Source: an uncultured Oscillospiraceae bacterium (GTDB taxonomy: Bacteria; Bacillota; Clostridia; Oscillospirales; Acutalibacteraceae). Taken from it: a DNA stretch of 54,487 bases. The notes under the pieces are model-generated. The model was not told the origin of the DNA. It saw nothing but the letters and a program-made list of their open reading frames with translations, and did no database searches. Both the position numbers and the translations under genes were made by a program. Location: contig CAJUSM010000009.1 in NCBI GenBank assembly GCA_910588935.1, forward strand, positions 1-54,487. Reading direction: 5' to 3'. Shown here piece by piece: positions 44,009-52,229 of this stretch; position 1 is the first letter of the stretch, and every line of letters starts with the position of its first letter.

Positions 44009-44735
44009 TTTCGCCACAGATACTGGAGCTGTGCGCCGGTCAAACCAAGATGCCTGTAAATGCGGGACTTTTTCAGCAAGCAGCGCTTGGGTAGTAGTGT
44101 GTGATGGTATGGGTGGAGCCAATGGTGGCAATGTTGCCAGCACAATTGCGGTGGAACGAATTGAAGAGCTTTTGAAAAGTAAGTTTTCTGAAGAAATGGG
44201 CCAGAATAACATTAAAAATTTGGTGATTAACGCGGTTCATCGTGCCAATGACGCTGTATATGAGACTGCAAAAGAAAAGCCTGAACTGCAAGGGATGGGT
44301 ACTACAGCTGTAGTTATGTTAGCAACGTCTGGGCATCTGCATGTAGCCCATGTAGGAGACAGCCGGGCGTATCTTCAAAACAGCGATGGGTTAACACAAT
44401 TAACCATGGATCATTCTTATGTACAGGATTTGGTTAATTTTGGGCAAATCACGAAAGAAGAGGCGCGGACCCATCCTCGCCGAAACATAATAACACGAGT
44501 TTTAGGTGTACACAATGCTGTTGCGGTAGACTACTCTCTATGGGATTTTCATCCTGGTGACGTGGCCTTAGCTTGTACAGACGGATTAACTAATTATATT
44601 GATGATAACTTGCTCGAAGAGTATATCTGTGACCATGGAGACCAAGGAAAGATCCTGACCAACAAGTTGATTGAATACGCTGTGAAAAGTGGAGGATCAG
44701 ATAATATTACTGTTGCTGTGGTAAATAATACCTGA
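43998..44735 (+). CDS. prpC: PP2C-type protein phosphatase PrpC/Stp
   Basis: A 245-residue metal-dependent Ser/Thr phosphatase that reverses the action of the PASTA kinase encoded next. Motifs: TGAVRRSNQDAC near the N-terminus, VVCDGMGGANGG near residue 35, HVGDSRAYL near 119, ACTDGLTNYID near 195 and GGSDNITVAVV near 233, supplying all metal aspartates. The ATG at 43998 follows AAGGAGGG. The phosphatase-kinase-rsgA order matches Bacillus prpC-prkC-cpgA. Confidence 0.95.
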   Translation: MRVDFATDTGAVRRSNQDACKCGTFSASSAWVVVCDGMGGANGGNVASTIAVERIEELLKSKFSEEMGQNNIKNLVINAVHRANDAVYETAKEKPELQGMGTTAVVMLATSGHLHVAHVGDSRAYLQNSDGLTQLTMDHSYVQDLVNFGQITKEEARTHPRRNIITRVLGVHNAVAVDYSLWDFHPGDVALACTDGLTNYIDDNLLEEYICDHGDQGKILTNKLIEYAVKSGGSDNITVAVVNNT

Positions 44736-44757
44736 TAGAAAGCTGGGGAGAAGAGCT

Positions 44758-46827
44758 ATGGATAAGTATATTGGCAAGCGCCTAGACGGTAAATATGAAA
44801 TTCACAATTTGGTGGGCGTAGGCGGTATGGCCTATGTATATCGGGCGTACGACCGTGTTGAAGACCGCTGGGTAGCAATAAAAATATTAAAGGAGGAATT
44901 TTCTGATAACAGCGATTTCCTCCGGCGTTTCCGTAACGAAGCAAAAGCAATTACTTTACTGTCTCATCCCAACATTGTGGATGTTTTTGATGTAAGTTTT
45001 GGCGACAGACTTCAATATATTGTTATGGAGTATATTGATGGTATCACATTAAAGCAATATATCGAGCAGGAAGGAGCTATTCGTTGGGATGAGGCACTGC
45101 ACTTTACCATCCAAATCCTTCTGGCTTTGGAGCATGCCCATGAGAAGGGGATAATTCACAGGGATATTAAGCCCCAGAACGTTATGCTTCTTCAGGATGG
45201 CTCTATCAAAGTGACAGACTTCGGCATTGCCCGGTTTTCTCAGAGCGAGACCCAAACTATGACAGATAAGGCCATCGGCTCTGTGCATTATATTGCGCCA
45301 GAACAGGCCAGAGGAGACTATATTACAGATAAGGCAGATATCTACTCGGTAGGCGTGATGCTTTATGAGATGATTACAGGCCGCCTGCCCTTTGTGGCAG
45401 ATAACGCGGTTTCTGTGGCTCTTATGCAGCTTCAGGCTAAGCCTGCCATGCCTCGAGAGCTCAATCCCAATTTACCTCGGGGTTTGGAGCAGATTACGAT
45501 GAAGGCTATGGAGAAGAACCCAGTAGATCGGTTTCAATCTGCAGGCGAAATGTTAGATGATATTGATCGTTTCCGCCGGAATCCTGGAATGGTATTTCAC
45601 TATGATCTACAAACTGGCAGGCAAAATTACTCTGCTCCCAGAAATATAGAGACATATGATTCGACCCGCTTCACGCCCAAATACAATGACAGCTATGAAT
45701 ATGAAGAGGAGTACGTTCGTTCCCAGCGCAGTGCTCGAGGAGCTATGGTTATTAAGGGCATTGTCGCAGCGGCGATAATTATTTCTCTGGCAGTGGGGGC
45801 GGTTTGGCTGCTGAATAATTGGGAGAATCTGTTAGACGTAAAGGAAGATGACCAGTTAGAAATGCCTGATTTTGTAGGAAAGATTTACGAAGATATTCTT
45901 GCTACTCCAGAATATTCAGAGAATTTTACCTTTAAGCGCAAGGAAGGGAATGATCCAGAGCTAGAGCCAGGTCAGATTATGAAGCAGGTTCCTAACCCTG
46001 GCGTAATGGTCAAGAAAGGTAGAGAGGTAGAGCTTCTGGTTAACGGTAAAGTTGAGCAGGTTGAAGTGCCAGACGTGACGAATTATACCCAAGCCGATGC
46101 GATTGCCTTGCTGAAAGAATGGAAGTTGGAGTTCAAAACGGAAAATGTATCAGACGACGAAATAGAAACTGGCCATGTGGTTTCTACCGAGCCTCAGCAA
46201 GGCCAGATGGTAGATGTAGGCACAACAATTACCCTAAAAGTCAGCAAAGGCCCTGCAACAAAAAAGGTGAAAGTCCCGAATGGGTTAGACGGTAAGACGC
46301 TTTATGATGCCAAAGCTACTTTAGAGCAGGCGAAGTTAACGGTAGGTAATGTTCTGTACGATGACAATAGCACCTTGGCAAAAGATATTGTGGTTAGCAC
46401 CAATCCCGCGGCAGGAGCCGAGGTCTCTGAGGGCTCTGTGGTGGACATTACGGTGAGTTCCGGTAAGGGTGCACCGAAGACACTTAGCAAGGATATTTCA
46501 CTGCCTGCCGGTGTAGATGCAGATGTAACTCTAAAAGTTTACCGGAATGGAACCGTTGTAGATGAGCGTACTGTAAATCCGGCCTATGCAGCCACTCACA
46601 CGCTCTCTTTCTCTGGTACCAGCGGAAAAGAAACTGTAGTTGTTCAGTTAGATGGCCAGGACTACATGTATCTTACTTTCAATTATGATAGCCAAGAGGT
46701 AACGGTGACACAAACCTTTGATTTTACGCCTAGCACGAGTGGCGGAAATAGCGATCCGAACACCGGTGGCGATGAGGATAACAGCGGTGAAGGTACTGGC
46801 GGTGATATCCAGCCTTCTGGGGATTAA
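44758..46827 (+). CDS. prkC: PASTA-domain Ser/Thr protein kinase PrkC/Stk
   Basis: A 689-residue membrane kinase that senses cell-wall fragments and controls growth, division and germination in Firmicutes. The cytoplasmic kinase domain (residues 1 to about 265) has VGGMAYVYRA, VAIKIL, HRDIKPQN and DFGIAR. One membrane helix (about 331-355, IKGIVAAAIIISLAVGAVWLL) leads to three PASTA repeats (about 370-430, 437-500 and 505-570). An extra beta-rich domain and a Gly/Ser/Asp-rich tail (GGNSDPNTGGDEDNSGEG) end the protein. It starts 22 bases after prpC, and its TAA overlaps the rsgA ATG. Confidence 0.95.
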   Translation: MDKYIGKRLDGKYEIHNLVGVGGMAYVYRAYDRVEDRWVAIKILKEEFSDNSDFLRRFRNEAKAITLLSHPNIVDVFDVSFGDRLQYIVMEYIDGITLKQYIEQEGAIRWDEALHFTIQILLALEHAHEKGIIHRDIKPQNVMLLQDGSIKVTDFGIARFSQSETQTMTDKAIGSVHYIAPEQARGDYITDKADIYSVGVMLYEMITGRLPFVADNAVSVALMQLQAKPAMPRELNPNLPRGLEQITMKAMEKNPVDRFQSAGEMLDDIDRFRRNPGMVFHYDLQTGRQNYSAPRNIETYDSTRFTPKYNDSYEYEEEYVRSQRSARGAMVIKGIVAAAIIISLAVGAVWLLNNWENLLDVKEDDQLEMPDFVGKIYEDILATPEYSENFTFKRKEGNDPELEPGQIMKQVPNPGVMVKKGREVELLVNGKVEQVEVPDVTNYTQADAIALLKEWKLEFKTENVSDDEIETGHVVSTEPQQGQMVDVGTTITLKVSKGPATKKVKVPNGLDGKTLYDAKATLEQAKLTVGNVLYDDNSTLAKDIVVSTNPAAGAEVSEGSVVDITVSSGKGAPKTLSKDISLPAGVDADVTLKVYRNGTVVDERTVNPAYAATHTLSFSGTSGKETVVVQLDGQDYMYLTFNYDSQEVTVTQTFDFTPSTSGGNSDPNTGGDEDNSGEGTGGDIQPSGD

Positions 46828-47735
46828 TGGACGCTGCTATGGAATTGATAGGGTTTGTGCGGAAATGTATCGGAGGCTTCTATACGGTTGAGACCGGCAG
46901 TGGAATATTTACCTGCAAGGCTAGGGGACGCTTTCGAAAAGACCGGATTTCGCCATGTGCGGGAGATCGGGTACTTCTTGTTATGGAAGAGGACGGCTCT
47001 GGGGCTTTAACTGAGATTATGCCGCGAAAAAATTATATGGTCCGTCCTCCGGTGGCAAATTTGGATCAACTTTTTGTGGTAGCGTCTGTAGTGGAGCCCA
47101 GCGCAAATACACTGCTTATTGATAAGGCGGTGGCAACGGCAGAGCTGAACGGAATAGAACCGGTGGTAGTAATCACCAAAGCAGATTTAGGCGATGCCAG
47201 CCAGCTAATAGAAGTGTATACCTCTGCCGGGATAAATTGTTGTATGGTTTCTGCCAATACCGGAGCGGGTTTGGAGCAAGTACGAAGGTTGACAGATAGC
47301 AAGATCTCCGCCTTTATCGGTAATTCCGGGGTGGGAAAGTCCACTTTGCTCAATCATATTTTTCCGGGGCTTGAGTTGAGAACCGGTGAAATCAGTCAAA
47401 AACTTGGTAGAGGTAGGCACACTACAAGAATGGTTGAATTTTATAATATCGGTGAAAACAGCTATGTAGCGGATACGCCAGGCTTTTCTACCTTCGATAT
47501 GGAGCGATACCAGCTAACAGATAAAGAACAATTAGTATACGGGTTTCGAGAAATTGCAGTAGTGGCCCAGGGCTGCAGGTATACTTCTTGCTCACATACT
47601 TGTGAAAAGGGCTGTGCTGTGTTGGCTGCTGTTCGAGATGGCCAAATTTCTCGATCGCGTTTTGATAGCTATGTACAAATGTATCAAGAGATAAAGGATG
47701 TTAAGCAATGGGAGCAGAAAAGCAAGCGTGTATGA
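46827..47735 (+). CDS. rsgA: Ribosome small-subunit maturation GTPase RsgA
   Basis: A 302-residue circularly permuted GTPase acting late in 30S assembly. Order of motifs: TKADL (G4), then GNSGVGKSTLLNHI (G1) near residue 172, GRHTT (G2) and DTPGFSTF (G3), preceded by an OB domain and followed by a zinc motif CRYTSCSHTCEKGCAV near residue 250. The ATG overlaps the prkC stop (TAATG); a second ATG at 46839 would give a more typical N-terminus (ELIGFVRKCIGGFY). rpe, which follows rsgA in Bacillus, is missing. Confidence 0.94.
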   Translation: MDAAMELIGFVRKCIGGFYTVETGSGIFTCKARGRFRKDRISPCAGDRVLLVMEEDGSGALTEIMPRKNYMVRPPVANLDQLFVVASVVEPSANTLLIDKAVATAELNGIEPVVVITKADLGDASQLIEVYTSAGINCCMVSANTGAGLEQVRRLTDSKISAFIGNSGVGKSTLLNHIFPGLELRTGEISQKLGRGRHTTRMVEFYNIGENSYVADTPGFSTFDMERYQLTDKEQLVYGFREIAVVAQGCRYTSCSHTCEKGCAVLAAVRDGQISRSRFDSYVQMYQEIKDVKQWEQKSKRV

Positions 47736-48349
47736 TTATTGGCGCATCGCCGCTGGATAGCAAGCGTCTATTTAAAGAGTTTGATCCTAAGCACTACTAT
47801 GTCATTTGCGCCGATGCTGGCTATGAAACTGCCTTGGACGCCGGAATCCAACCAGACTTAATTGTAGGTGACTTTGATTCTGCTGCAGAGCCCCCTCCCA
47901 GAACGGTAAAGTGCCTGACTCTGCCTGTGGATAAAGATGTGACTGACACGATGTTTGCTGTGCTAAAAGGGTTTAGCTTAGGTTTCCGCAGTTTTTTGCT
48001 TTTAGGCTGCTTGGGAGGCAGACGCTTTGATCATACCTTGGCTAATCTAGAAGTGCTACAATACATCCGCGAACATGGGGGACACGGTATTTTAGCAGAT
48101 GAGAACACAAGAATTTTTTTACTGCACGATGAGAAACTAAAAATGACTGGTATGAAGGGAGCCACGGTATCTGTGTTTCCCTATAGTGGTTCAGTATGTA
48201 CGGTGAGCTATTCTGGGCTAAAATATCCATTAAATCGCGACCAGCTTACTTGTGGCGGATTTCCTATGGGGGTTAGCAATTTGGTTACAGCCAATGCTGC
48301 AGAGGTTCGGGTACATAACGGCTCGGCTTTGGTGGTTGTAGTACAGTAA
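47708..48349 (+). CDS. thiN: Thiamine pyrophosphokinase
   Basis: A 213-residue enzyme that transfers pyrophosphate from ATP to thiamine, giving the cofactor TPP. The N-terminal catalytic domain has ICADAGYETAL, LIVGDFDSA near residue 52, PVDKDVTDTMFAV near 75 and GCLGGRRFDHTLANLE near 99; the C-terminal beta domain ends RVHNGSALVVVV. The ATG lies inside the end of rsgA, seven bases after AAAGGATG. In Bacillus this gene (yloS) directly precedes spoVM. Confidence 0.92.
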   Translation: MGAEKQACMIIGASPLDSKRLFKEFDPKHYYVICADAGYETALDAGIQPDLIVGDFDSAAEPPPRTVKCLTLPVDKDVTDTMFAVLKGFSLGFRSFLLLGCLGGRRFDHTLANLEVLQYIREHGGHGILADENTRIFLLHDEKLKMTGMKGATVSVFPYSGSVCTVSYSGLKYPLNRDQLTCGGFPMGVSNLVTANAAEVRVHNGSALVVVVQ

Positions 48350-48356
48350 CATTTTT

Positions 48357-48399
48357 CTCCTGGCTGTATATACTGAGATAGCGAGCAGACAGCTAGGAG
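48357..48399 (+). promoter_or_regulatory. Hairpin masking the SD of the Cys-rich small gene
   Basis: CTCCTGGCTGT (48357-48367) can pair with ACAGCTAGGAG (48389-48399) except for one central G-T opposition. The 3' arm contains most of the AGGAGG (48395-48400) that lies nine bases ahead of the ATG at 48410. Folding would hide the ribosome binding site. The weak T-run makes a terminator less likely. Confidence 0.5.
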
Positions 48400-48409
48400 G
48401 TGGGAAAAT

Positions 48410-48583
48410 ATGGCTAAAAACAAGTTTCGATGCACTTGTTTACGCGATTACGATTGCCGGAGTATGTGTATCGTCTGTTTTGGGTTAGGCATGACTGTCT
48501 CCTGTTTCTGTCCTATGGGCTTTGCGCTGTTTTTATCCGCAGTGATTCTGGTAGCTCTGGGAGTATCGCTATTACGGCATTGA
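48410..48583 (+). CDS. 57-residue Cys-rich small membrane protein
   Basis: A 57-codon gene between thiN and the spoVM-like gene, not matched to any family I know. The N-terminal half is rich in cysteine (KFRCTCLRDYDCRSMCIVC, then SCFCPM; seven Cys in 35 residues). A hydrophobic segment (FALFLSAVILVALGVSLL) and a short basic end follow. A strong AGGAGG lies nine bases before the ATG. Its place next to spoVM suggests a sporulation-time membrane protein that binds metal or is disulfide-linked; that is inference. Confidence 0.65.
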   Translation: MAKNKFRCTCLRDYDCRSMCIVCFGLGMTVSCFCPMGFALFLSAVILVALGVSLLRH

Positions 48584-48598
48584 AGCGGAGGTATAGCA

Positions 48599-48688
48599 AT
48601 GAAAGTGGTTATTCTTGAAAAGCGCAAGGGATTTTGGGGCTTTTTTCTCCGGAAATTCTATGGAATACGAAAGATAGAAGAAGCATAA
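48599..48688 (+). CDS. spoVM: SpoVM-like amphipathic peptide, 29 aa
   Basis: A 29-residue peptide with an AGCGGAGG-type SD 10 bases upstream. It begins MKVVILEKRKGFWGFFLR and ends YGIRKIEEA. SpoVM of Bacillus subtilis is a 26-residue amphipathic helix that recognises the curved forespore membrane and recruits SpoIVA. The spaced residues K...F.G..hhR of SpoVM align with this peptide when shifted by one position, and the YGIRK end resembles clostridial forms. The key proline at position 9 of the Bacillus peptide is not conserved. Position after thiN matches Bacillus exactly, and sipL and spoIVA follow. A terminator closes the unit. Confidence 0.7.
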   Translation: MKVVILEKRKGFWGFFLRKFYGIRKIEEA

Positions 48689-48704
48689 TTTTCATACTTA
48701 ATTC

Positions 48705-48752
48705 AGGTTTCCACCAGGAAATGTTTCCTGGCTGGAGACCTTTTCTTTTTTT
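48705..48752 (+). terminator. Terminator after spoVM
   Basis: AGGTTTCCACCAGGAAA pairs with TTTCCTGGCTGGAGACCT, with one bulge and one G-U pair, around TG, and is followed by TTTTCTTTTTTT. It separates the thiN-spoVM transcript from sipL-spoIVA. Confidence 0.88.
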
Positions 48753-48768
48753 CATGAAATACTTGGCC

Positions 48769-48796
48769 GCATATTTTCCTTAAAACTGCATACATA
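48769..48796 (+). promoter_or_regulatory. SigmaE-like sporulation promoter of the sipL-spoIVA operon
   Basis: GCATATT (48769-48775) and CATACATA (48789-48796) resemble the mother-cell SigmaE boxes (KMATATT and CATACANT), with 13 bases between the boxes as drawn. No good SigA promoter is present between the spoVM terminator and sipL. SigmaE control of spoIVA is established in Bacillus, which supports the reading. Confidence 0.6.
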
Positions 48797-48829
48797 TTGA
48801 GTAAGAAAGGCAAAGGAGAGGATGCTATT

Positions 48830-50365
48830 ATGCAGGCCCAAATCAAAACGGCGCCCTATGAATATTTCGACTCGGTATGCGATGGACGTTATGAAACGCC
48901 CATTGATGCGGAATACAACCTGCCCGATTACTGCGCGGACATTCAAAAGATTTTAAAATGTCGGGCTATCCCTGAGGTGTCATCCTATATGATTGCTGGA
49001 GATACCTTGACATGCGACGGGATATGTGATATTCGCGTGCTTTATTTGGATGGCAAAGGGGATTGCGTTCGCTGCTGTGAATTCACAAAAGAATTTTCTG
49101 CCTCCATCAAGCTGAAGTCCTCGGAAGAGAAAGCCGTGGCCTGTGTTCGGGCTTCCATTGCCCACATAACATGCCGGGCTGTAAGCGCCAGAAGAGTTGA
49201 CCTACACGCTTCAGTATGTTTAAATGTTCTGGCAGTGGTACAGAAAAAAGAATTGATTACCTGCAGCTTAGAGGATAAGTCTATTGAAAAGCGGGGAGAG
49301 ACCTTTGCTGCCCATCAGGCAGTAAACGCTGTGTGCCACCAATTTACTATTGAAGATACGCTGCCTATAAAAAATGGAAAGCCTCCTATTGAAGTCATTT
49401 TGCGCAGGGATATTTCCTGCCGAGTTATTGAAAACAGGCTTTCGGAAGGTAGACTTACAATAAATGGTTCTGCCGATGTGTCTTTCTTGTATACATCCGC
49501 AGCAGATGGGACTAATGTTGAAAAAATGTCAGCTTCGATTGATTTTAGCCAAGCAATTGAGTGCGCAGGAGCCCAAGAAGACTGTACTTGTGACCTACGG
49601 ATTATTACGGGAGAAAGCAGTATACAGCCTAGAGAGGACGATGTAGGAGAGTATACAGGCGTTAGTGTTGTTGTAAAGGTATTCCTCATGGCATTTTTGT
49701 ATAGGCCTTGTGAGGTAGAGATTATTAACGATGCCTATTCGGTGAAAGCTCCCTTAGAGCTAAAGTATGCCCAGAGTGCTTTTACTCAGGTACATGGAAT
49801 GCTTTCTGAAGTGCTGAAAAAGAAATGTTCTTTGTCTGTTTCTGATGATGAAATTCAAAAGGTACTAGACATATGGTGCGAGCAGGACAGTGTACAAACC
49901 AATTGTGAAAAAAACAAGCTAAATTATAGAGTAAAATACACAGTCTGCATTCTCTACATAAGTGGGCAAGGGCGGATTCTCTATACGGAAAAGCAGTTTG
50001 ACAATAACTTTTCTACAGAATTGGAAACATCTATGGCCAAGAGAAGTGATACCTGTTGGCATACGGATCTGTGGGAATTTCGGATTGCAGACCGCAACAC
50101 TGTAGAGGTTTCTGTAGAGACCTCGGTAACTTCACTGCTGCTGAGCCTGAACAATATCAAATACCTGACTTCTGCTGGAACGGATGAAAACGCTAAGGAT
50201 TTTGACCTGCGCCCTAGATTTTTGGTATATTACGCTTCTCAGGGTGAGCAGCTTTGGGATATAGCCAAAAGTCACCGAGCACTGCTCAACGATATCCGAA
50301 GCCAAAACGACCTATTTGACGATACGGTACCTGAATCCAGGCCTATCATCATTTGTAATAAGTAA
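48830..50365 (+). CDS. sipL: SipL-like SpoIVA-interacting coat morphogenesis protein (DUF3794, LysM)
   Basis: A 511-residue protein with the layout of SipL of Clostridioides difficile, which binds SpoIVA to attach the coat to the forespore. Two DUF3794-type segments are visible (ETPIDAEYNLPDYCADIQKILKC near the N-terminus, and a central beta-rich region around 150-330). A C-terminal LysM domain (FLVYYASQGEQLWDIAKSHRALLNDIRSQN, given as GEQLWDIAKSH and NDIRSQND) starts near residue 463. In C. difficile the LysM domain contacts SpoIVA. The ATG follows AAAGGAGAGG. It lies directly upstream of spoIVA and behind a SigmaE-like promoter. Confidence 0.85.
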   Translation: MQAQIKTAPYEYFDSVCDGRYETPIDAEYNLPDYCADIQKILKCRAIPEVSSYMIAGDTLTCDGICDIRVLYLDGKGDCVRCCEFTKEFSASIKLKSSEEKAVACVRASIAHITCRAVSARRVDLHASVCLNVLAVVQKKELITCSLEDKSIEKRGETFAAHQAVNAVCHQFTIEDTLPIKNGKPPIEVILRRDISCRVIENRLSEGRLTINGSADVSFLYTSAADGTNVEKMSASIDFSQAIECAGAQEDCTCDLRIITGESSIQPREDDVGEYTGVSVVVKVFLMAFLYRPCEVEIINDAYSVKAPLELKYAQSAFTQVHGMLSEVLKKKCSLSVSDDEIQKVLDIWCEQDSVQTNCEKNKLNYRVKYTVCILYISGQGRILYTEKQFDNNFSTELETSMAKRSDTCWHTDLWEFRIADRNTVEVSVETSVTSLLLSLNNIKYLTSAGTDENAKDFDLRPRFLVYYASQGEQLWDIAKSHRALLNDIRSQNDLFDDTVPESRPIIICNK

Positions 50366-50397
50366 GAAGGCACGATGAAAGGAAAGTGAGCATAACT

Positions 50398-51873
50398 ATG
50401 GAAGATTTTAACGTATACAAAGATATTCAGGACCGAACCGGTGGGGAAATATATATTGGGGTTGTCGGGCCAGTGCGGACAGGAAAATCTACGTTTATCA
50501 AGAAATTTATGGATACTGTCGTAATCCCCAATATTCCAGACGGACTCCAAAGAGATCGGGCGATAGATGAACTACCTCAGTCTGCCGCCGGGCGCACTAT
50601 TATGACCACAGAGCCTAAGTTTATTCCAGAACAAGCGGTATCTGTGCAGATTGATAACGATGCAATGTTCAATGTCCGAATGATCGATTGTGTAGGTTAT
50701 ATTGTACCTAGCGCGATTGGATACATAGAGGAAGATCAGCCTCGTATGGTCCGCACACCCTGGTTCGATGAACCCATACCATTTAATATGGCGGCAGAAA
50801 TCGGGACAAAAAAAGTGATTACAGAACATTCTACCATTGGTCTTGTAATCACTACAGATGGAAGCATTAGTGACATTCCCAGGGAAGAATATGAAGAGGC
50901 CGAGGAAAGGGTAATCGATGAGCTAAACCAAACGAACCGGCCATTTGTGATGCTGCTTAACTGTGTAGAACCCAGTGGAACGGAATCTAAAATGTTAGCT
51001 GCTCAGCTTTCAGAAAAATACAGCGTGCCGGTATTGCCAGTAAATTGTATTGATATTACCGAGCAGGACATTAAAGAGATTATCGCTAGCTTACTGTATC
51101 AGTTTCCAGTGCGAGAAGTAGAACTTTCCGTTCCCGGTTGGGTGGCTTCTCTCGGTGCAGACCACTGGCTGTACGCCTCTGTTCTTGGGGCTGTACAAGA
51201 CTCCTGCAAAATTAGCAGGATGCGTGAAGTTAAGGCTATGATAGAAAGTGTACGAGTTTGCGAGGCCGTTCAGGCTGTAAACATCCGAAAAATTGACCTA
51301 GGCAGCGGACGCGCCAGCGCGGAAGTGATATTTGACCAGTCGCTATTCTATAAGATTCTTAGTGAAAAGACAGAGTTGGAGATTGGGAATGAATCAGAAC
51401 TACTATCTCACCTGATTGAGATGACACAAATTAAAAGAACATTTCAAAAGTTACGCCAAGCTTATGATGATGTTCTGGAGACAGGATATGGAATAGTTAT
51501 GCCCGATGTAGAAGAGCTAACCCTAGAGGAACCACAAATACTAAAACAGAATGGGAAATATGGTATCAGGCTAAAGGCTACTGCTCCATCGATCCATATG
51601 TTACGCACGCAAATCAATACAGAGATTACGCCAATTGTAGGTTCTGAACAGCAATCTGAAGAACTTGTGCTGTATTTGCTGAAAGAGTTTGAGGAAAATC
51701 CGGTAAAAATTTGGGAATCCAATATATTTGGGAAGTCCCTTCATTCTTTAGTAAACGAAGGCATGCACAACAAGCTATATCGTATGCCAAATGACGCCCG
51801 AGAGAAGGTTCGGGAAACTATTGAGCGAATTATCAACGATGGCTGCAGCGGTTTAATCTGTATCATACTGTGA
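50398..51873 (+). CDS. spoIVA: Stage IV sporulation protein A (coat basement ATPase)
   Basis: A 491-residue SpoIVA, close to the 492 of Bacillus. It hydrolyses ATP to polymerise into the basement layer beneath the spore coat. Walker A GPVRTGKST places Lys at 30, the two sensor threonines fall at 70-71 (TTEPKF) and the Walker B Asp at 97 (MIDCVGY), all at the positions known from Bacillus SpoIVA. The C-terminus ends GCSGLICIIL, the conserved region that binds SpoVM and the membrane. The ATG is preferred over a GTG four codons upstream, which is too close to AAAGGAA. The stop overlaps the next ATG. Confidence 0.96.
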   Translation: MEDFNVYKDIQDRTGGEIYIGVVGPVRTGKSTFIKKFMDTVVIPNIPDGLQRDRAIDELPQSAAGRTIMTTEPKFIPEQAVSVQIDNDAMFNVRMIDCVGYIVPSAIGYIEEDQPRMVRTPWFDEPIPFNMAAEIGTKKVITEHSTIGLVITTDGSISDIPREEYEEAEERVIDELNQTNRPFVMLLNCVEPSGTESKMLAAQLSEKYSVPVLPVNCIDITEQDIKEIIASLLYQFPVREVELSVPGWVASLGADHWLYASVLGAVQDSCKISRMREVKAMIESVRVCEAVQAVNIRKIDLGSGRASAEVIFDQSLFYKILSEKTELEIGNESELLSHLIEMTQIKRTFQKLRQAYDDVLETGYGIVMPDVEELTLEEPQILKQNGKYGIRLKATAPSIHMLRTQINTEITPIVGSEQQSEELVLYLLKEFEENPVKIWESNIFGKSLHSLVNEGMHNKLYRMPNDAREKVRETIERIINDGCSGLICIIL

Positions 51874-52229
51874 TGATCCACGAAGATGAATTAAGAGAGA
51901 TTGATAGCTTGGGCGCGGAGACGCCCGAAGAGATCTATCCAGAACCCTGGGATAAGCAACCGGAAAAAGCCGGGTGGGGAGGAGTGCCGTTGCTGCAGGC
52001 GGCGCTCTGTGCCCTAGTAATAGGAGCTTTGGTTTTCTTTCGATTTTGTGATTCGAAAAAGTATCAAGAATTCTCTCAATGGTATAGAAAGGAGATGTCC
52101 CAGGAAATAGAACTGCCACAGCTGGAACGTGGTGTAGAATTCAAAGCGCCCTCTGAGCCTAGCACGGAGGCCAGTAGGCCACCAGCTACAGTTACCCAAC
52201 CAGACAATGGACCATTGCAGTTACTCTAA
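51873..52229 (+). CDS. Single-pass membrane protein between spoIVA and the SpoIVFB-like protease
   Basis: A 118-residue protein with an acidic N-terminal 35 residues, one membrane helix (PLLQAALCALVIGALVFF, about 38-56) and a 62-residue outer part that is charged and then Pro/Thr-rich, ending QPDNGPLQLL. It overlaps spoIVA by one base and the protease gene by one base. In Bacillus the gene before spoIVFB is spoIVFA, a membrane partner with a LytM domain; no such domain exists here. A shortened SpoIVFA-like anchor is an inference from order and topology, not from sequence similarity. Confidence 0.6.
   Translation: MIHEDELREIDSLGAETPEEIYPEPWDKQPEKAGWGGVPLLQAALCALVIGALVFFRFCDSKKYQEFSQWYRKEMSQEIELPQLERGVEFKAPSEPSTEASRPPATVTQPDNGPLQLL

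Noticed and set aside
48350..48409. Intrinsic terminator of thiN at the hairpin before the Cys-rich gene
   Set aside because: There is no T-run after the stem and the 3' arm is the SD of the next gene; translation control is the better reading.
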